Shown: positions 46,832 through 56,396, numbered from the stretch's first letter. The stretch: 64,000 bases of DNA from CAWCDJ01 sp963836015 (GCA_963836015.1 CAWIIF010000003.1:62001-126000), one strand, 5' to 3'. Numbers and translations: made by a program. Notes: generated from the sequence alone by a model not told the origin.

Positions 46832-47655
46832 AGCTGCGCTCCTGGTTCCTGCTGCCTGCCTGGCTGTGGCTGGCCGTGCTGTTCGCCGCGCCGTTCGCCA
46901 TCGTGCTGGCCTACAGCTTCCTTTCGCGCGGCGTCTACGGAGGCATCGAGCAGCCGTGGAGCCTCGAAAGCTACCGTCGCCTCGCCGATCCGCTGTATCT
47001 CACGATCCTGCTGCGGTCATTCGTCATGGCGCTGGCCGCCACCGTCCTGTGCCTGGTGTTTGCGTTCCCCGCCGCCCTGTTCATCTCCCGCGCGCCCAGC
47101 CACAAAAACCTGTACCTGCAACTGGTAATGCTGCCGTTCTGGACCAGCTTCCTGGTCCGCACCTATGCCTGGATCTTCCTGCTGCGCGACACCGGCCTCA
47201 TCAACACGGCGCTCCAAAAGATCGGCCTGATCCACGGCCCGCTTCCGCTGCTCTATAACGATGGCGCCGTTCTGCTCGGCCTGGTGTACGGCTATCTGCC
47301 GTTCATGGTGCTGCCGATCTACGCCACGCTGGAACGCCTCGACCCGTCGCTCGAGGAGGCCGCAGCCGATCTTGGCGCGCGTCCCCTCTCCGCGATCTTC
47401 CGCGTGGTCGTGCCGCTATCGAAACCGGGCATCGTGGCCGGGTCGGTGCTGGTTTTCATCCCCTGCCTGGGCGCCTACCTCACGCCCGACCTCCTGGGCG
47501 GAGGCCGCACCGTGATGGCCGGAAACCTGGTGCAGAACCAGTTCACCAGTGCGCGCGACTGGCCCTTCGGCGCCGCCGTCTCCATCGGCCTCATGGTCCT
47601 CGTGACGCTGCTGCTGTGGATCTTCCTGCGCCGCGAGGCGGAGTCCCTGGTATGA
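46828..47655 (+). CDS. potB: Spermidine/putrescine ABC transporter permease PotB
   Basis: The 275-residue membrane protein has about six helices and the ABC-permease EAA loop LEEAAADLGARPLSAIFRVV with VVPLSKPGIVAGS. MLPFWTSFLVRTYAWIFLLR is highly typical of PotB. Its ATG overlaps the potA stop. It forms the membrane channel together with PotC. Confidence 0.93.
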   Translation: MKLRSWFLLPAWLWLAVLFAAPFAIVLAYSFLSRGVYGGIEQPWSLESYRRLADPLYLTILLRSFVMALAATVLCLVFAFPAALFISRAPSHKNLYLQLVMLPFWTSFLVRTYAWIFLLRDTGLINTALQKIGLIHGPLPLLYNDGAVLLGLVYGYLPFMVLPIYATLERLDPSLEEAAADLGARPLSAIFRVVVPLSKPGIVAGSVLVFIPCLGAYLTPDLLGGGRTVMAGNLVQNQFTSARDWPFGAAVSIGLMVLVTLLLWIFLRREAESLV

Positions 47656-48410
47656 AGCGCTGGCTGGCAGCTTATGCCGTAGCCTTCTATGCCTTCCTGC
47701 ACCTGCCGCTGCTGACTCTCGCGGTCTTCAGCTTCAACTCATCGCGAGTGGCGGTTTGGGGCCACTTTTCGCTCGACTGGTACCGCGCCATGTTTCGCGA
47801 TCCGCAGATTGCCGAGGGCACCTGGAACAGCGTGGTGATCGCCTTCTGGGCCACCTTGATCTCGACGGTCATCGGCACGCTGTGCGCCTACGGGCTGTGG
47901 AAGCGCGGATCGCGCGCGATCACCGGCGCGCTGTACCTCTCGCTGGTGACGCCGGAGATTGTCACCGGGATCTCGCTGCTGGCGCTGTTCCAGTGGGCCT
48001 TCCGATGGCTCGGCTGGCAGCTCGGGCTGTATACCGTCGTGCTGGCGCACGTGGCGTTTTCGATCGCTTACGTGGTGATCGTGGTGAGCGCGCGCCTGCG
48101 CACTGTCAGCCCCACGCTCGAAGAGGCGGCCATGGATCTCGGAGCAAACGAATGGCAGGCATTCTGGCACGTAACGCTGCCCGCGCTGATCCCCGGAATT
48201 ATCGCCGCGGCGCTGCTGGCGCTCACCGTGTCCTTCGACGATTACGTCATCACCAGCATGGTGGCGGGGGTGGACTCCCAAACCCTCCCCATGGTCATCT
48301 ATGCCATGGCGCGCCGCGGCGCGAGTCCCGTGATCAACGCGATCTCGGCGCTCATCACGGTGGTGTTCGGATTCCTCATTCTGCTTTCGGAGCGGGTGCG
48401 CGAAGTATGA
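47652..48410 (+). CDS. potC: Spermidine/putrescine ABC transporter permease PotC
   Basis: The 252-residue permease has six hydrophobic helices, the EAA loop LEEAAMDLGANEWQAFWHVT and the PotC-typical SFDDYVITSMVAGVDSQTLP. The TPEIVTGISLL segment is also family-conserved. The start overlaps the potB stop (ATGA), and its stop overlaps the binding-protein start. Confidence 0.93.
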   Translation: MKRWLAAYAVAFYAFLHLPLLTLAVFSFNSSRVAVWGHFSLDWYRAMFRDPQIAEGTWNSVVIAFWATLISTVIGTLCAYGLWKRGSRAITGALYLSLVTPEIVTGISLLALFQWAFRWLGWQLGLYTVVLAHVAFSIAYVVIVVSARLRTVSPTLEEAAMDLGANEWQAFWHVTLPALIPGIIAAALLALTVSFDDYVITSMVAGVDSQTLPMVIYAMARRGASPVINAISALITVVFGFLILLSERVREV

Positions 48411-49429
48411 ACCGCCGGGCGTTCTTTCTCGGCATGGCGGGACTGGCCGGATGCGCGCGCGATTCACGCCCGCGGCTCAACGTGTACAACTGGTCGGCCT
48501 ACGTCGCGCCCGAGACCATCCCCGGATTCGAAGCTGAATTCGGAGTCAAGGTCCGCTATGTCACTTACGAGAGCAACGAGGAGATGCTGGCCAAAGTGCT
48601 GAGCGGCAACTCCGGGTGGGACGTGGTCTTCCCCACCCACAACCGCCTCGAGCCGATGCGCGAGTACGGCCTGCTGGCGCGGCTCAACCACGACTGGCTC
48701 CCCGGCCTCGCGAACCTCGATGCCCGCTTTCGCGCGCCCGCCTGGGACCCCGAGCTCGCCTGGGGCCTCCCCTACATGTGGAACGGCACAGGCATCGCGT
48801 ACAGCCGCACGCTCCAGCCCGCGCTCGACCGCTGGGCGGATCTCTGGGAGCCGCGCCTCAAAGGCCGGCTCACCATGCTCGACGATCCCGAAGACATGCT
48901 CGGCGCCTGCCTGAAGAAGCTCGGCTATCCCTTCAGCGCGACCGACCCTGGGCAGTTGCGCCGCGCCGAGCGCGAGGCCATCGCGCAGAAGCCCCTGCTG
49001 CGCGCCTATCTCAATGCCGAGGTGCGCGACCAGTTAGTCTCCGGCGATGTGCTGGCCGCACAGCTCTGGTCGACCACCGCGCAGCAGGCCATCGACGCGG
49101 CGCCGGGCCTGGCCTTCGCCTACCCGGCCGAGGGCTACCCCTTGTATTGCGATTGCGCCGTCATTCTCCGCGAAAGCCGCCGTCTGCGCCTCGCCCACCG
49201 CTTCCTCGATTACCTGCTGCGTCCGAAAGTCTCGGCGCAGATCGTGGAATCGACCAAGACCGCTACAGCCAACGCCGCCGCTCAGGCGCTGCTGCCCGAT
49301 AAGGTGCGGAGCAATCCCGTACTCTACCCGCCGGCCGATATCTTCGCCCGCGGCGAGTGGCCGCGCCCGCTGCCTCCCGCCGCACAGCGCCTGCGCGACC
49401 GCATCTGGACCGAGATCAAATCGGCGTAG
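48407..49429 (+). CDS. potD: Spermidine/putrescine-binding lipoprotein PotD
   Basis: The 340-residue protein has a lipoprotein signal (MNRRAFFLGMAGLAGCARD, lipobox LAGC) and the polyamine-binding fold: LNVYNWSAYVAPETIPGFEA, VTYESNEEMLAKVLSG, GWDVVFPTHN, WGLPYMWNGTGIAYS. It would deliver polyamine to PotBC from the periplasmic face of the inner membrane. It is the fourth gene of the operon with a 4-bp overlap to potC. Confidence 0.92.
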   Translation: MNRRAFFLGMAGLAGCARDSRPRLNVYNWSAYVAPETIPGFEAEFGVKVRYVTYESNEEMLAKVLSGNSGWDVVFPTHNRLEPMREYGLLARLNHDWLPGLANLDARFRAPAWDPELAWGLPYMWNGTGIAYSRTLQPALDRWADLWEPRLKGRLTMLDDPEDMLGACLKKLGYPFSATDPGQLRRAEREAIAQKPLLRAYLNAEVRDQLVSGDVLAAQLWSTTAQQAIDAAPGLAFAYPAEGYPLYCDCAVILRESRRLRLAHRFLDYLLRPKVSAQIVESTKTATANAAAQALLPDKVRSNPVLYPPADIFARGEWPRPLPPAAQRLRDRIWTEIKSA

Positions 49430-49431
49430 GA

Positions 49432-49460
49432 TTTACACTCGCCGCCAAAGCGCTTATACT
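49432..49460 (+). promoter_or_regulatory. Strong sigma-70 promoter
   Basis: TTTACA (49432-49437) and TATACT (49455-49460) are separated by exactly 17 bp, and a full anti-Shine-Dalgarno match (AAGGAGGTGA) lies about 18 bp downstream. This is the best-formed promoter in the window and drives the small lipoprotein gene independently of potABCD. Confidence 0.65.
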
Positions 49461-49492
49461 TGAAACGGTTTTTGAAAAAGGAGGTGACGCTC

Positions 49493-50074
49493 TTGAAATT
49501 CGCAGCCGTGTTGCTTGCCGCCGTATTTCTTTTCGGGTGCGGCAAGGCCGAACGGGCCGAAGCAGTCAAGCTCACCAAGGTCCTCACAGAGAAGCAGGCC
49601 AATTTCAACAAAGGCAATTCCATGGAAAGCGACCTGATCGCCAGCGCGCGCGCCTGGTCGGGCGGCATCGTAGCTAATGGCGCCGGCCACGGAGCCGAAC
49701 TCACGCAGAACGCGGCGGTGGCCACCGAGCTGTCGAAATCGGCCGTAGCCGCGAGCGCCGAGCTGGGGCAGGTCCGCCAGGCGGTTTACGACATGTCCCT
49801 TCAAGAGGACTATCCGCAAAGCATCCGCCTGAATCTGATTACCGTATTGACCAAGCGCCAGCGCGACCTTCAGGACATACGCGCGCTACTCGATCAATCC
49901 GCTCCGCAATTCCTCGAGTACCAGAACAATAAGAGTTACGCCGGCGACCAGTATCCCGGTGGAATCGGCAAGCTTAACGCCATGATCGGGTCTTATGCGA
50001 CTCCGGAGGATACGGTCGGCACCGCCATCGCGGACCTGAAAGCCAAGTACAAGATCACCGGCAACGAACCCTAA
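49493..50074 (+). CDS. Small lipoprotein of unknown function
   Basis: The 193-residue protein starts at TTG 49493, 8 nt after AGGAGG; the upstream in-frame TTG at 49460 lies within the promoter. The signal (KFAAVLLAAVFLFGCGKAE) ends in a lipobox with LFGC. The mature region is mostly helical and charged (ERAEAVKLTKVLTEKQANFN, IRLNLITVLTKRQRDLQDIR) with no domain I recognise. The promoter and ribosome-binding site suggest high expression. It lies 63 bp after potD and 56 bp before an oxidoreductase gene. Confidence 0.8.
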   Translation: MKFAAVLLAAVFLFGCGKAERAEAVKLTKVLTEKQANFNKGNSMESDLIASARAWSGGIVANGAGHGAELTQNAAVATELSKSAVAASAELGQVRQAVYDMSLQEDYPQSIRLNLITVLTKRQRDLQDIRALLDQSAPQFLEYQNNKSYAGDQYPGGIGKLNAMIGSYATPEDTVGTAIADLKAKYKITGNEP

Positions 50075-50130
50075 GGTTTGACAAAGGCAGCGTACTCACG
50101 ATAACAAGGTGGTGAGGTTTCCGCCTGACT

Positions 50131-51660
50131 ATGTCCGATCACGGTGTTTCCAGACGTCACTTCTTCTTTGGATCGCTGCTCGCAGGGGCCGTCCCCATCG
50201 CCGGCTACGGCAGCGTCCCTTCGCTGCGCGCTCTCGGCTATAAGCCTTTCTACGACAAGCTGAATGTCGCCGCCATCGGCTGCGGCGGCCAGGGCGGCGT
50301 GGATCTCGTGGATGCCGCGCGCACCGAGAATATCGTGGCCCTTTGCGACGTGGACGAAAAGCGCGCCGCGACGAATTTCGAGCGCTTCGCGAAACAGCCC
50401 AAGTACAAGGACTTCCGCGTCATGCTCGATAAGGAAGGCAAGAATATCGACGCCTGCACCATCGGGATCCCCGATTTCATGCACGCCACTGTGGCCCTCG
50501 CCTGCATGGAGCGCGGCAAGCACGTGTACTGCGAAAAACCGCTGACCCGTACCCCTTGGGAGGCGCGCCTGCTGCTCGAGGCGGCGGCCAAATATAAGGT
50601 GGCCACCCAGATGGGCAACCAGGGCTTCTCGCACGAGTGCAACCGCGTGGCCGCCGAAATCGTCTGGTCGGGCGCCATCGGCGACGTCCTCGAGGCGCAC
50701 GTTTCCACCACGCCGGGCACTCATCCCACGGGTCTCGAGACGCTGCCGCCGGAGGCTCCCGTCCCCGCAACCCTGGCCTGGGAGAACTGGCTGGGCGGAG
50801 CGGCCGAGCGTCCCTACAGCGATTATTACGTGCCGTATAACTGGCGCGGCTTTCTCGATTTCGGCACGGGACAGATCGGCAACTGGGCCACCCACACCGC
50901 GGGTCCCGTGCAAACGGCGCTGATGCTGGGCGCGCCGTCCAGCGTGGAGTGCATCCGCGAAGACGGCCGCGGCAAGATCACCTATCCCAACCGCGGAACC
51001 GTGCGGCTCGATTTCCCGGCGCGCGGTGAGATGCCCGCGGTGAAGGTCTTCTACCACGACTCCGCCCGCTCCACCGATCCCGATGTCTTCCACGTTCCGG
51101 GGATGGAGAACGAGACCATCCTGCCGCCTCCCGACAATCTCGCCGATAAAGGCCGTCCCACGGGCCGTCCTCGCGGTGGCAACCCCGCCGGCCGCGGAGC
51201 CCGTCCCCCGCGCCCGGCCAATGCTCCCCGTCAAGGCGCCGGCGGCCCCGGCGTGCGCGTGTTCGGCGACCCGCAAACACCGCCGAAGCCGGGTATCCTC
51301 ACCGGCAACGGCTCGGTCTTCATCGGCACCAAAGGCATCATGGCCACCTGCAACCGCGGCGAAGGCGTGTGGCTGCTGCCCGCCTCCCGCTGGGCCGAGT
51401 ACGTTCTGCCACCACAGATGCTGACGCGCTCGCCCGGCCACATGCTCGACTGGGTCCGCGCCTGCAAGGGCGGCGACCCTGGCTGCTCCGATTTCCGGAT
51501 CACCGCCCCTTACGCCGAGTGGCTGGCGCTGGCCGCTATCGCGCTACGTTTCCCCGGCAAGCTCGAATGGGACGCCAAGAATCTCCGGATCACCAACAAC
51601 GCCGAAGCCAATGAGCACGTCAAGCCGGTATTCCGCAAAGGCTGGGAATTGAAGGTCTGA
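50131..51660 (+). CDS. Tat-exported Gfo/Idh/MocA-family oxidoreductase
   Basis: The 509-residue protein begins with a twin-arginine signal (VSRRHFFFGSLLAGAVPIAG). It then has an NAD(P)-binding Rossmann domain: LNVAAIGCGGQGGVDLVDAA, IVALCDVDE, and the dehydrogenase motif CMERGKHVYCEKPLTRTPWE (EKP with the catalytic lysine). Residues 150-509 form the GFO/IDH substrate domain, with a Gly/Pro/Arg-rich insertion around 340-385. Family members oxidise or reduce sugars and inositols, or act as glycosidases via oxidation; the periplasmic version is common in Acidobacteria and Planctomycetes. The substrate is unknown. Confidence 0.9.
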   Translation: MSDHGVSRRHFFFGSLLAGAVPIAGYGSVPSLRALGYKPFYDKLNVAAIGCGGQGGVDLVDAARTENIVALCDVDEKRAATNFERFAKQPKYKDFRVMLDKEGKNIDACTIGIPDFMHATVALACMERGKHVYCEKPLTRTPWEARLLLEAAAKYKVATQMGNQGFSHECNRVAAEIVWSGAIGDVLEAHVSTTPGTHPTGLETLPPEAPVPATLAWENWLGGAAERPYSDYYVPYNWRGFLDFGTGQIGNWATHTAGPVQTALMLGAPSSVECIREDGRGKITYPNRGTVRLDFPARGEMPAVKVFYHDSARSTDPDVFHVPGMENETILPPPDNLADKGRPTGRPRGGNPAGRGARPPRPANAPRQGAGGPGVRVFGDPQTPPKPGILTGNGSVFIGTKGIMATCNRGEGVWLLPASRWAEYVLPPQMLTRSPGHMLDWVRACKGGDPGCSDFRITAPYAEWLALAAIALRFPGKLEWDAKNLRITNNAEANEHVKPVFRKGWELKV

Positions 51661-51677
51661 TTGCGCCGGCCGCTCTC

Positions 51678-51936
51678 TTACTGCAGCTTCCCGAATGTGA
51701 CCGCGATACCAAAAAGGATCAGATAGTCGGTCACTCCCCCTGTTACGGTGAAGTGCTGCGCCGAAAGATCGAGCGCAAAGCGCGGGGTCATCTGGTACTC
51801 GACCCCTTCGAATACGGAAAGCGCGGGGGAGTGCCCCGTCGGCTTCTCCCAAACCACGTTGCAATGCGGGGTGAACCTCTCAGCGAAATCCGATCCCGAG
51901 AGGTTCCGCCCATATCCGAAGCCGCAGCAACCGCTT
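51678..51936 (-). pseudogene. C-terminal remnant of an outer-membrane beta-barrel protein
   Basis: One minus-strand frame reads GYGRNLSGSDFAERFTPH, VVWEKPTGHSPALSVFEGVE, YQMTPRFALDLSAQHFTVTG and ends LILFGIAVTFGKLQ. Alternating hydrophobic residues and an aromatic-containing terminal strand suggest the last strands of an outer-membrane barrel. There is no start or N-terminal domain; the fragment sits directly behind the stop of the broken sortilin-like gene. Confidence 0.5.
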
Positions 51937-51963
51937 GCGCGGGAAATCGTAGACTCCGGCCGG

Positions 51964-53985
51964 CTACCTCCCGCCTTTCCAATCCGGCAGGCGGCCCGGC
52001 GTGGGCGGCGCTCCGGCGGCATCGAGCTGCCTGTCGAGGGCTTTGATATCGGTCTCCACCAGCCTCCGCAGCTTCGGAATCTGGAACGCGAGGGCGTCCG
52101 ATGCGATCTGATACTGCTCGATCGCGGTCTTGGTCGGACGGCCCGTGGTGCCGCGCGTCGGGAACGCCGCGGCCTGCATACGCTCCTGGATCGAGGCCGG
52201 AACGCCCTCGTTATGCGACCGCCAGACGCGGTCGCCGTTGAGTGCGAGCTCGATGTCCGCCAGGTCTTTTTCCAGCCTCAGCGTGTCCTCACGGACCTTC
52301 GGCGGCAGGCTGGGCGTCGCATCCACGGCCCGCCGGATGGCCTCCAGCCGTGTATGAGCTTCGGTCGCGGTCTCATTGGTTGCGGTCATGGCCTTCTGTA
52401 GCCTCGCGAGCTTCTCCTGGAACTCTGACATCGCCACCCGGTCTTCCCGCGTCGCCGGCCCTTCGCCTACCACCTCGACGCTCTGCGAACCGGCCAGCGG
52501 TGTGATCGCGCCGTTCTCGCGCTTGGCCAGCGCGACGGTGTATTTACCGGGCATCACCAGGGCCCCGGCCCCGCGTCCGAAGAATGCCGGCTCTTCTTCT
52601 CCGCCGCCGGCCCCGCCGCGTCCGCCGCCCCCCACCGCCCCGCCGCGTCCACCCGGCGGCAGCACCGTACCCTGATTGCGCAGGTCCCAGGTCACGCGGT
52701 GGATCCCTCGCGTGGCCGGAGCATCGAAGCGGCGCACCACCTTTCCCGTGGAATCGGCGATGGATACGACAATCGCGGGCGCTTCTTCCGCCGCCTCCGC
52801 GCGCAGTTGCTCGGCCGTCGGATACGGAGGCGTCTCACCGCGCGCCATGGCGGCGCGCTCCGCCTGCAGGCGCTCCTGCCGTTTGGTCATCAGCCCTTTG
52901 CTCAAGTGGAAGGTGATCTCCGCTCCCACCGGCGGGTTCGGCGCGGTGAAAAAGTCCGCGCCCAGTTCCCCGCGCGTTGAGTTCGCCGGAATGTACGACA
53001 GGGCCGTGCGCACCGGGAACAGCGCGCTCTCCTTCTGCAGCATCTCGGGAGTCGCCACCCGGATCGGGCTGTAATCGTCCAGCACGTAGATGCCGCGGCC
53101 GAAGGTGGCGATCACCAGGTCGTCCATCTGCTTCTGGACCGCCAGGTCGCGCACCATGATCGTGGGCAGACCGATATTCAGCTTCGTCCACTTCTCGCCG
53201 CCGATATTCGTGAAGTACAGACCGGACTCGGTGCCGGCGAACAACAGCTTCGGATTCACGTAGTCTTCCGGATGGCGTACACGCCGCCTCTCTCCGGCAG
53301 GTTGCCCGAGATGTTGCTCCAGGTCTTTCCTTTGTCCGAGCTCTTGATCAGATACGGCTTGAAGTCGCCGTTCTGGTGATTTTCGTAAGCCACGTAGACC
53401 GTGGCGGCGTCGTGCTGCGAGGCCAGGATCCGCTGCACGTAGGCATCCTCGGGCACCCCCGCGGCCTTCTCGACCTTGTGCCACGTCTTGCCGCCGTCTT
53501 CGGTGACCTGCACCAGTCCGTCGTCCGTGCCGGCGTAGATCAGGCCTTCCTGTTTGGGCGATTCCGCGATCGCCGAGATGTTGTCGTAGAGGGCCGTCGA
53601 AACGTTCTTCTGGATGGCGTCGATCGACCACACTTTGCCCATCAGGGGCAGCTTGTTGCGGTCCAGGTTGCGCGTGAGGTCCGGACTCACCGGCCGCCAA
53701 CTGTCCCCTCGGTCGTCGCTGCGGTACAGACGCTGCGCGCCGAAATACAGCCGCGTGTTGGAGTGCGGGCTGATGATCACCGGGGCGTCCCAGTTCCAGC
53801 GCATCGCGGGATCGCCCTTGGCCGGCTGCGGCTGGATCGAAACCCGCTCGCCGGTGCGGCGGTCGAATCGCACCATGTTGCCGTTCTGCATGTTGGCGTA
53901 GATGGTGTTGGGGTCCTTCGGGTCCACCCGCGAGTAGAATCCGTCGCCGCCCATCGTAATGAAGCAGTCGGCATTGATTTCCGTC
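51964..53985 (-). pseudogene. Broken sortilin/VPS10-like BNR protein, main part
   Basis: Two frames give one protein. About 53985-53271 encodes INADCFITMGGDGFYSRVD, NTRLYFGAQRLYRSDDRGDS, GTDDGLVQVTEDGGKTWHK and SSDKGKTWSNISGNLPERGG. One base appears lost near 53270, and the sequence continues in the other frame: EDYVNPKLLFAGTESGLYF, TFGRGIYVLDDYSPI, IHRVTWDLRNQG and a long helical tail to 51964. Asp-box motifs identify a glycosidase-like/sortilin propeller protein, common and exported in Acidobacteria. About the first 400 residues, including any signal peptide, are missing; a small piece that should precede this part lies next to it on the opposite strand. Confidence 0.75.
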
Positions 53986-54075
53986 TACGGCGGCACGCAG
54001 GACAACAACAGCTTCGGCTGCCCGATCGGTTCGCTTCCGCGCCCGCCTCTGGGGCCGGTCACATTGACGGATTGA
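53977..54075 (+). pseudogene. Inverted fragment of the sortilin-like gene
   Basis: The plus strand here reads ISVYGGTQDNNSFG, a strongly conserved block of sortilin-like BNR proteins that normally lies 10-20 residues before NADWFVTMGGDGF. The latter block starts at the same point on the minus strand (NADCFITMGGDGF). The two halves therefore meet head to head, so a small inversion or fusion joined them. After NNSFG the likeness fades, and a stop follows at 54073. Confidence 0.6.
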
Positions 54076-54550
54076 TGATGCGATGGAGGTCCAGAGATGG
54101 TGGCGCCACGGGGGTCTGGCTTAACATCACGTGCACCTGGCCGCGGTGATGGGTCTGGTGGTTGAAGAAATGGGCAAGCGCAACGGGCGCCGGCTCGGTG
54201 TAGTCCTGGCCTTTGCTGTTGGTGTAGGGGAGCGAGCGGGCGAGGAAAGCGGGCTCGGGGGCGGCGAAGAAATGCTCGATGCGGGCGTCCTCTTCGATGC
54301 GGGCGGAACGGAGCGCGGGGAACTCGTCGTAGAGAACGGTGTTGAGCGCGGGAGTGGTGCGGCCGCCCCCTTCGAACCTTGACATCCAGATCCGGTCGGC
54401 CAGCAGGACGTGATTCAGGAGGGCGTGAATGCTGCCGAAAGATCCCTGGCGGGGCTTGCGATAGTCGGGGCCGTCCAGACGGGCGCAGGCTTCATAGAGG
54501 CGCTGGTTGGCTACGGTGTTGTAACGGGCCAGCATCCGAAAATGATCCAT
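54059..54550 (-). CDS. DinB-family protein
   Basis: The 163-residue helical-bundle protein has MLARYNTVANQRLYEACARL, FGSIHALLNHVLLADRIWMS, and FFNHQTHHRGQVHVML, supplying the three metal-binding histidines of the DinB/YfiT fold. Family members include thiol-dependent transferases and hydrolases (bacillithiol or mycothiol type) and damage-inducible proteins. The 3' end overlaps the inverted sortilin fragment, and the protein seems complete. No good ribosome-binding site precedes the ATG. Confidence 0.85.
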   Translation of the reverse strand: MDHFRMLARYNTVANQRLYEACARLDGPDYRKPRQGSFGSIHALLNHVLLADRIWMSRFEGGGRTTPALNTVLYDEFPALRSARIEEDARIEHFFAAPEPAFLARSLPYTNSKGQDYTEPAPVALAHFFNHQTHHRGQVHVMLSQTPVAPPSLDLHRIINPSM

Positions 54551-54561
54551 ATACAGAAAGA

Positions 54562-55701
54562 TTACTGCACCGCGAACGCAATCGTGACCGGGCTGGCATT
54601 GTGGATGGAGGGGGCAGCGGGCGTGAGCCTGCCCGAAGTGGGATCCGCCTCGAAAGCAACGATACTGTCGGACTGTTCGTTAGCAGCGTAGAGGAAGCGG
54701 TGCGATGGATCGAAGGCAATGAAGCGGGGCGTCCGCCCCTGGCTGGGCACCCAGCCGGTGGAAGCCAGCAGCCCGGTGGCGGGATTGGCGGCGAAGAGGG
54801 CGATGCTGTCGTGGCCGCGGTTGGAAGCGTAGACGAACCGGCCTCCGGAAGAGACCGCGATCTCGGCGCTGGTGTTTTCGCCGGTGTAGTCCGGCGGGAC
54901 TGCGGGGAGAATCTGGACGGGCTTGAGATGGCCGCGCTCCGCCTCCCAGTAATATGTGGTGATCGTGCTCGAAATCTCGTTCAGCACCCAGAGCACGGGC
55001 AGGGTGGGGTGGAAGGCGGCGTGGCGCGGTCCCGAGCCGGAGCGAGCCACGACGGAGCCTTGGGCGGTGGTCGCCAGGCGGCCGGATTCGGGGTCGAAGC
55101 GAAAGACGAAGATGCGGTCGAGGCCCTTGTCCGGCACCACCACATAGCGGCCGGAAGGATCGAAAACAATCTGGTGCGGGTGGGAGCCGGTCTGCTCGAC
55201 GCGATGGGGACCGGGCTGGCCGGGCAGGGAGACTACCTGCGCCGGATCGGCCAAGTCGCCATCGGGCTTCACGGGCAACACGGAGACGCTGCCGCTCGAG
55301 TAATTGGCGATCAGGAGGAAGCGGCCGGCCGCGTCGAAGGCTTGGTGAACGCCGTTACGGCCGCCCGTTTCGGCGCGATTCCGTTGTTCGAGGCGGCCCG
55401 TGGCCCGGTCCACGGAAAACGCGGTGGCGTAGGTCTCGTCGCCGTGGACGGAATAGAGAAAGCGGCGGCCGGGATGGACGGTCAGAAACGAAGGATTGAC
55501 CAGGCCCCCGATCTGCTGGACCGGCGTCCAGCCTCCGGTGCGGGTGTCCACGCGGTACACGTGGATGCCGTCGCCGCGGGCATAGCGCTGGGCCGTGGTG
55601 TAACAACCTGCGTAGGCAAAGACCTTGCCGGCGCCGGCCGCCTGCTGTCCGTGCATGGCGGCCAGGCTGACTCCGCCGGCGAGGAAGCCGCGGCGGGTCA
55701 C
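54562..55701 (-). CDS. Lactonase-family beta-propeller protein
   Basis: The 379-residue protein has a Tat-like signal (MTRRGFLAGGVSLAAMHGQQ) and a seven-bladed 6-phosphogluconolactonase-type (PF10282) propeller: GIHVYRVDTRTGGWTPVQQI, SFLTVHPGRRFLYSVHG, GVHQAFDAAGRFLLIANYSS, GPHRVEQTGSHPHQIVFDPS and RFIAFDPSHRFLYAANEQSD. Export makes a role in central metabolism doubtful; it may hydrolyse sugar lactones in the periplasm. It starts with GTG, 1 bp after the stop of the upstream lipoprotein gene, and ends 11 bp before dinB, so the three likely form one operon. Confidence 0.88.
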   Translation of the reverse strand: MTRRGFLAGGVSLAAMHGQQAAGAGKVFAYAGCYTTAQRYARGDGIHVYRVDTRTGGWTPVQQIGGLVNPSFLTVHPGRRFLYSVHGDETYATAFSVDRATGRLEQRNRAETGGRNGVHQAFDAAGRFLLIANYSSGSVSVLPVKPDGDLADPAQVVSLPGQPGPHRVEQTGSHPHQIVFDPSGRYVVVPDKGLDRIFVFRFDPESGRLATTAQGSVVARSGSGPRHAAFHPTLPVLWVLNEISSTITTYYWEAERGHLKPVQILPAVPPDYTGENTSAEIAVSSGGRFVYASNRGHDSIALFAANPATGLLASTGWVPSQGRTPRFIAFDPSHRFLYAANEQSDSIVAFEADPTSGRLTPAAPSIHNASPVTIAFAVQ

Positions 55702-55702
55702 C

Positions 55703-56323
55703 TTAGTGCAGCTTCTCTTTGAAATCGCCCGTGGAGGCGTCCACGTAGACCGAGAAGCCGGACGTGCTGACGGATTCGCCCCAGATGACGCGCCACACGG
55801 GGTCGGGGTACTTGTCCACCTTCTCGATCAGGAGCGAGATGGGCTTGCCGGGGGTCTTTTTGTCATACTCGGCGCCGCCGTTGGCGAGCGCGGTTTTGTA
55901 GGCCGCGGGGGTGTCGATTTTCACGGCCATGATGGGGAAGGGCTTGGTGTTTCCATGCGGGCCGGCCCAGCTCTGCTCCAGACCGGCGAAAACACCTTTG
56001 TGGAGGGTCGGCTGCTCTTCGACGATGGAATAGGTGTAGGAGCGCGACTGGCTCCGCGCGGGGGAGACGAAGGTGGCTTGCCAGGCGGCCGCCGATCCGG
56101 GAGGAGCGGGGGGAAGGTCGCTGAGGGCGATGTTATTCATCCCCAGCACCTGGGCGTCGGGAGCCCAGGAACGCGCCACCTGGTACATCTTATAGAGCGC
56201 GCTCTGGCCGGTGGCGGGTTCCAGAGGCTTCTCCGGCTCCTTCTTGGCCGTCTCGGGCGATTCGGAGCAACTCGCCAGGAGGAGCAAGAGAGCGGGGGCG
56301 ATACCGTACACGAGCTTGCGCAT
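55703..56323 (-). CDS. Lipoprotein of unknown function
   Basis: The 206-residue protein has a lipoprotein signal (MRKLVYGIAPALLLLLASCS, lipobox LASC) and a mostly beta mature domain. KPISLLIEKVDKYPDPVWRV, IWGESVSTSGFSVYVDAST and GDFKEKLH at the end resemble a PepSY-like strand-helix arrangement. The ATG at 56323 is chosen because AGGTG lies 5 nt upstream. I cannot assign a function. It is the first gene of the lactonase/DinB run. Confidence 0.75.
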   Translation of the reverse strand: MRKLVYGIAPALLLLLASCSESPETAKKEPEKPLEPATGQSALYKMYQVARSWAPDAQVLGMNNIALSDLPPAPPGSAAAWQATFVSPARSQSRSYTYSIVEEQPTLHKGVFAGLEQSWAGPHGNTKPFPIMAVKIDTPAAYKTALANGGAEYDKKTPGKPISLLIEKVDKYPDPVWRVIWGESVSTSGFSVYVDASTGDFKEKLH

Positions 56324-56396
56324 ATTCACCTGCGGTCATTCTATCAATCGACGCCGCGGGAGGGGACGGGTTTTCACAACTGGTCCCGGTGACCTG

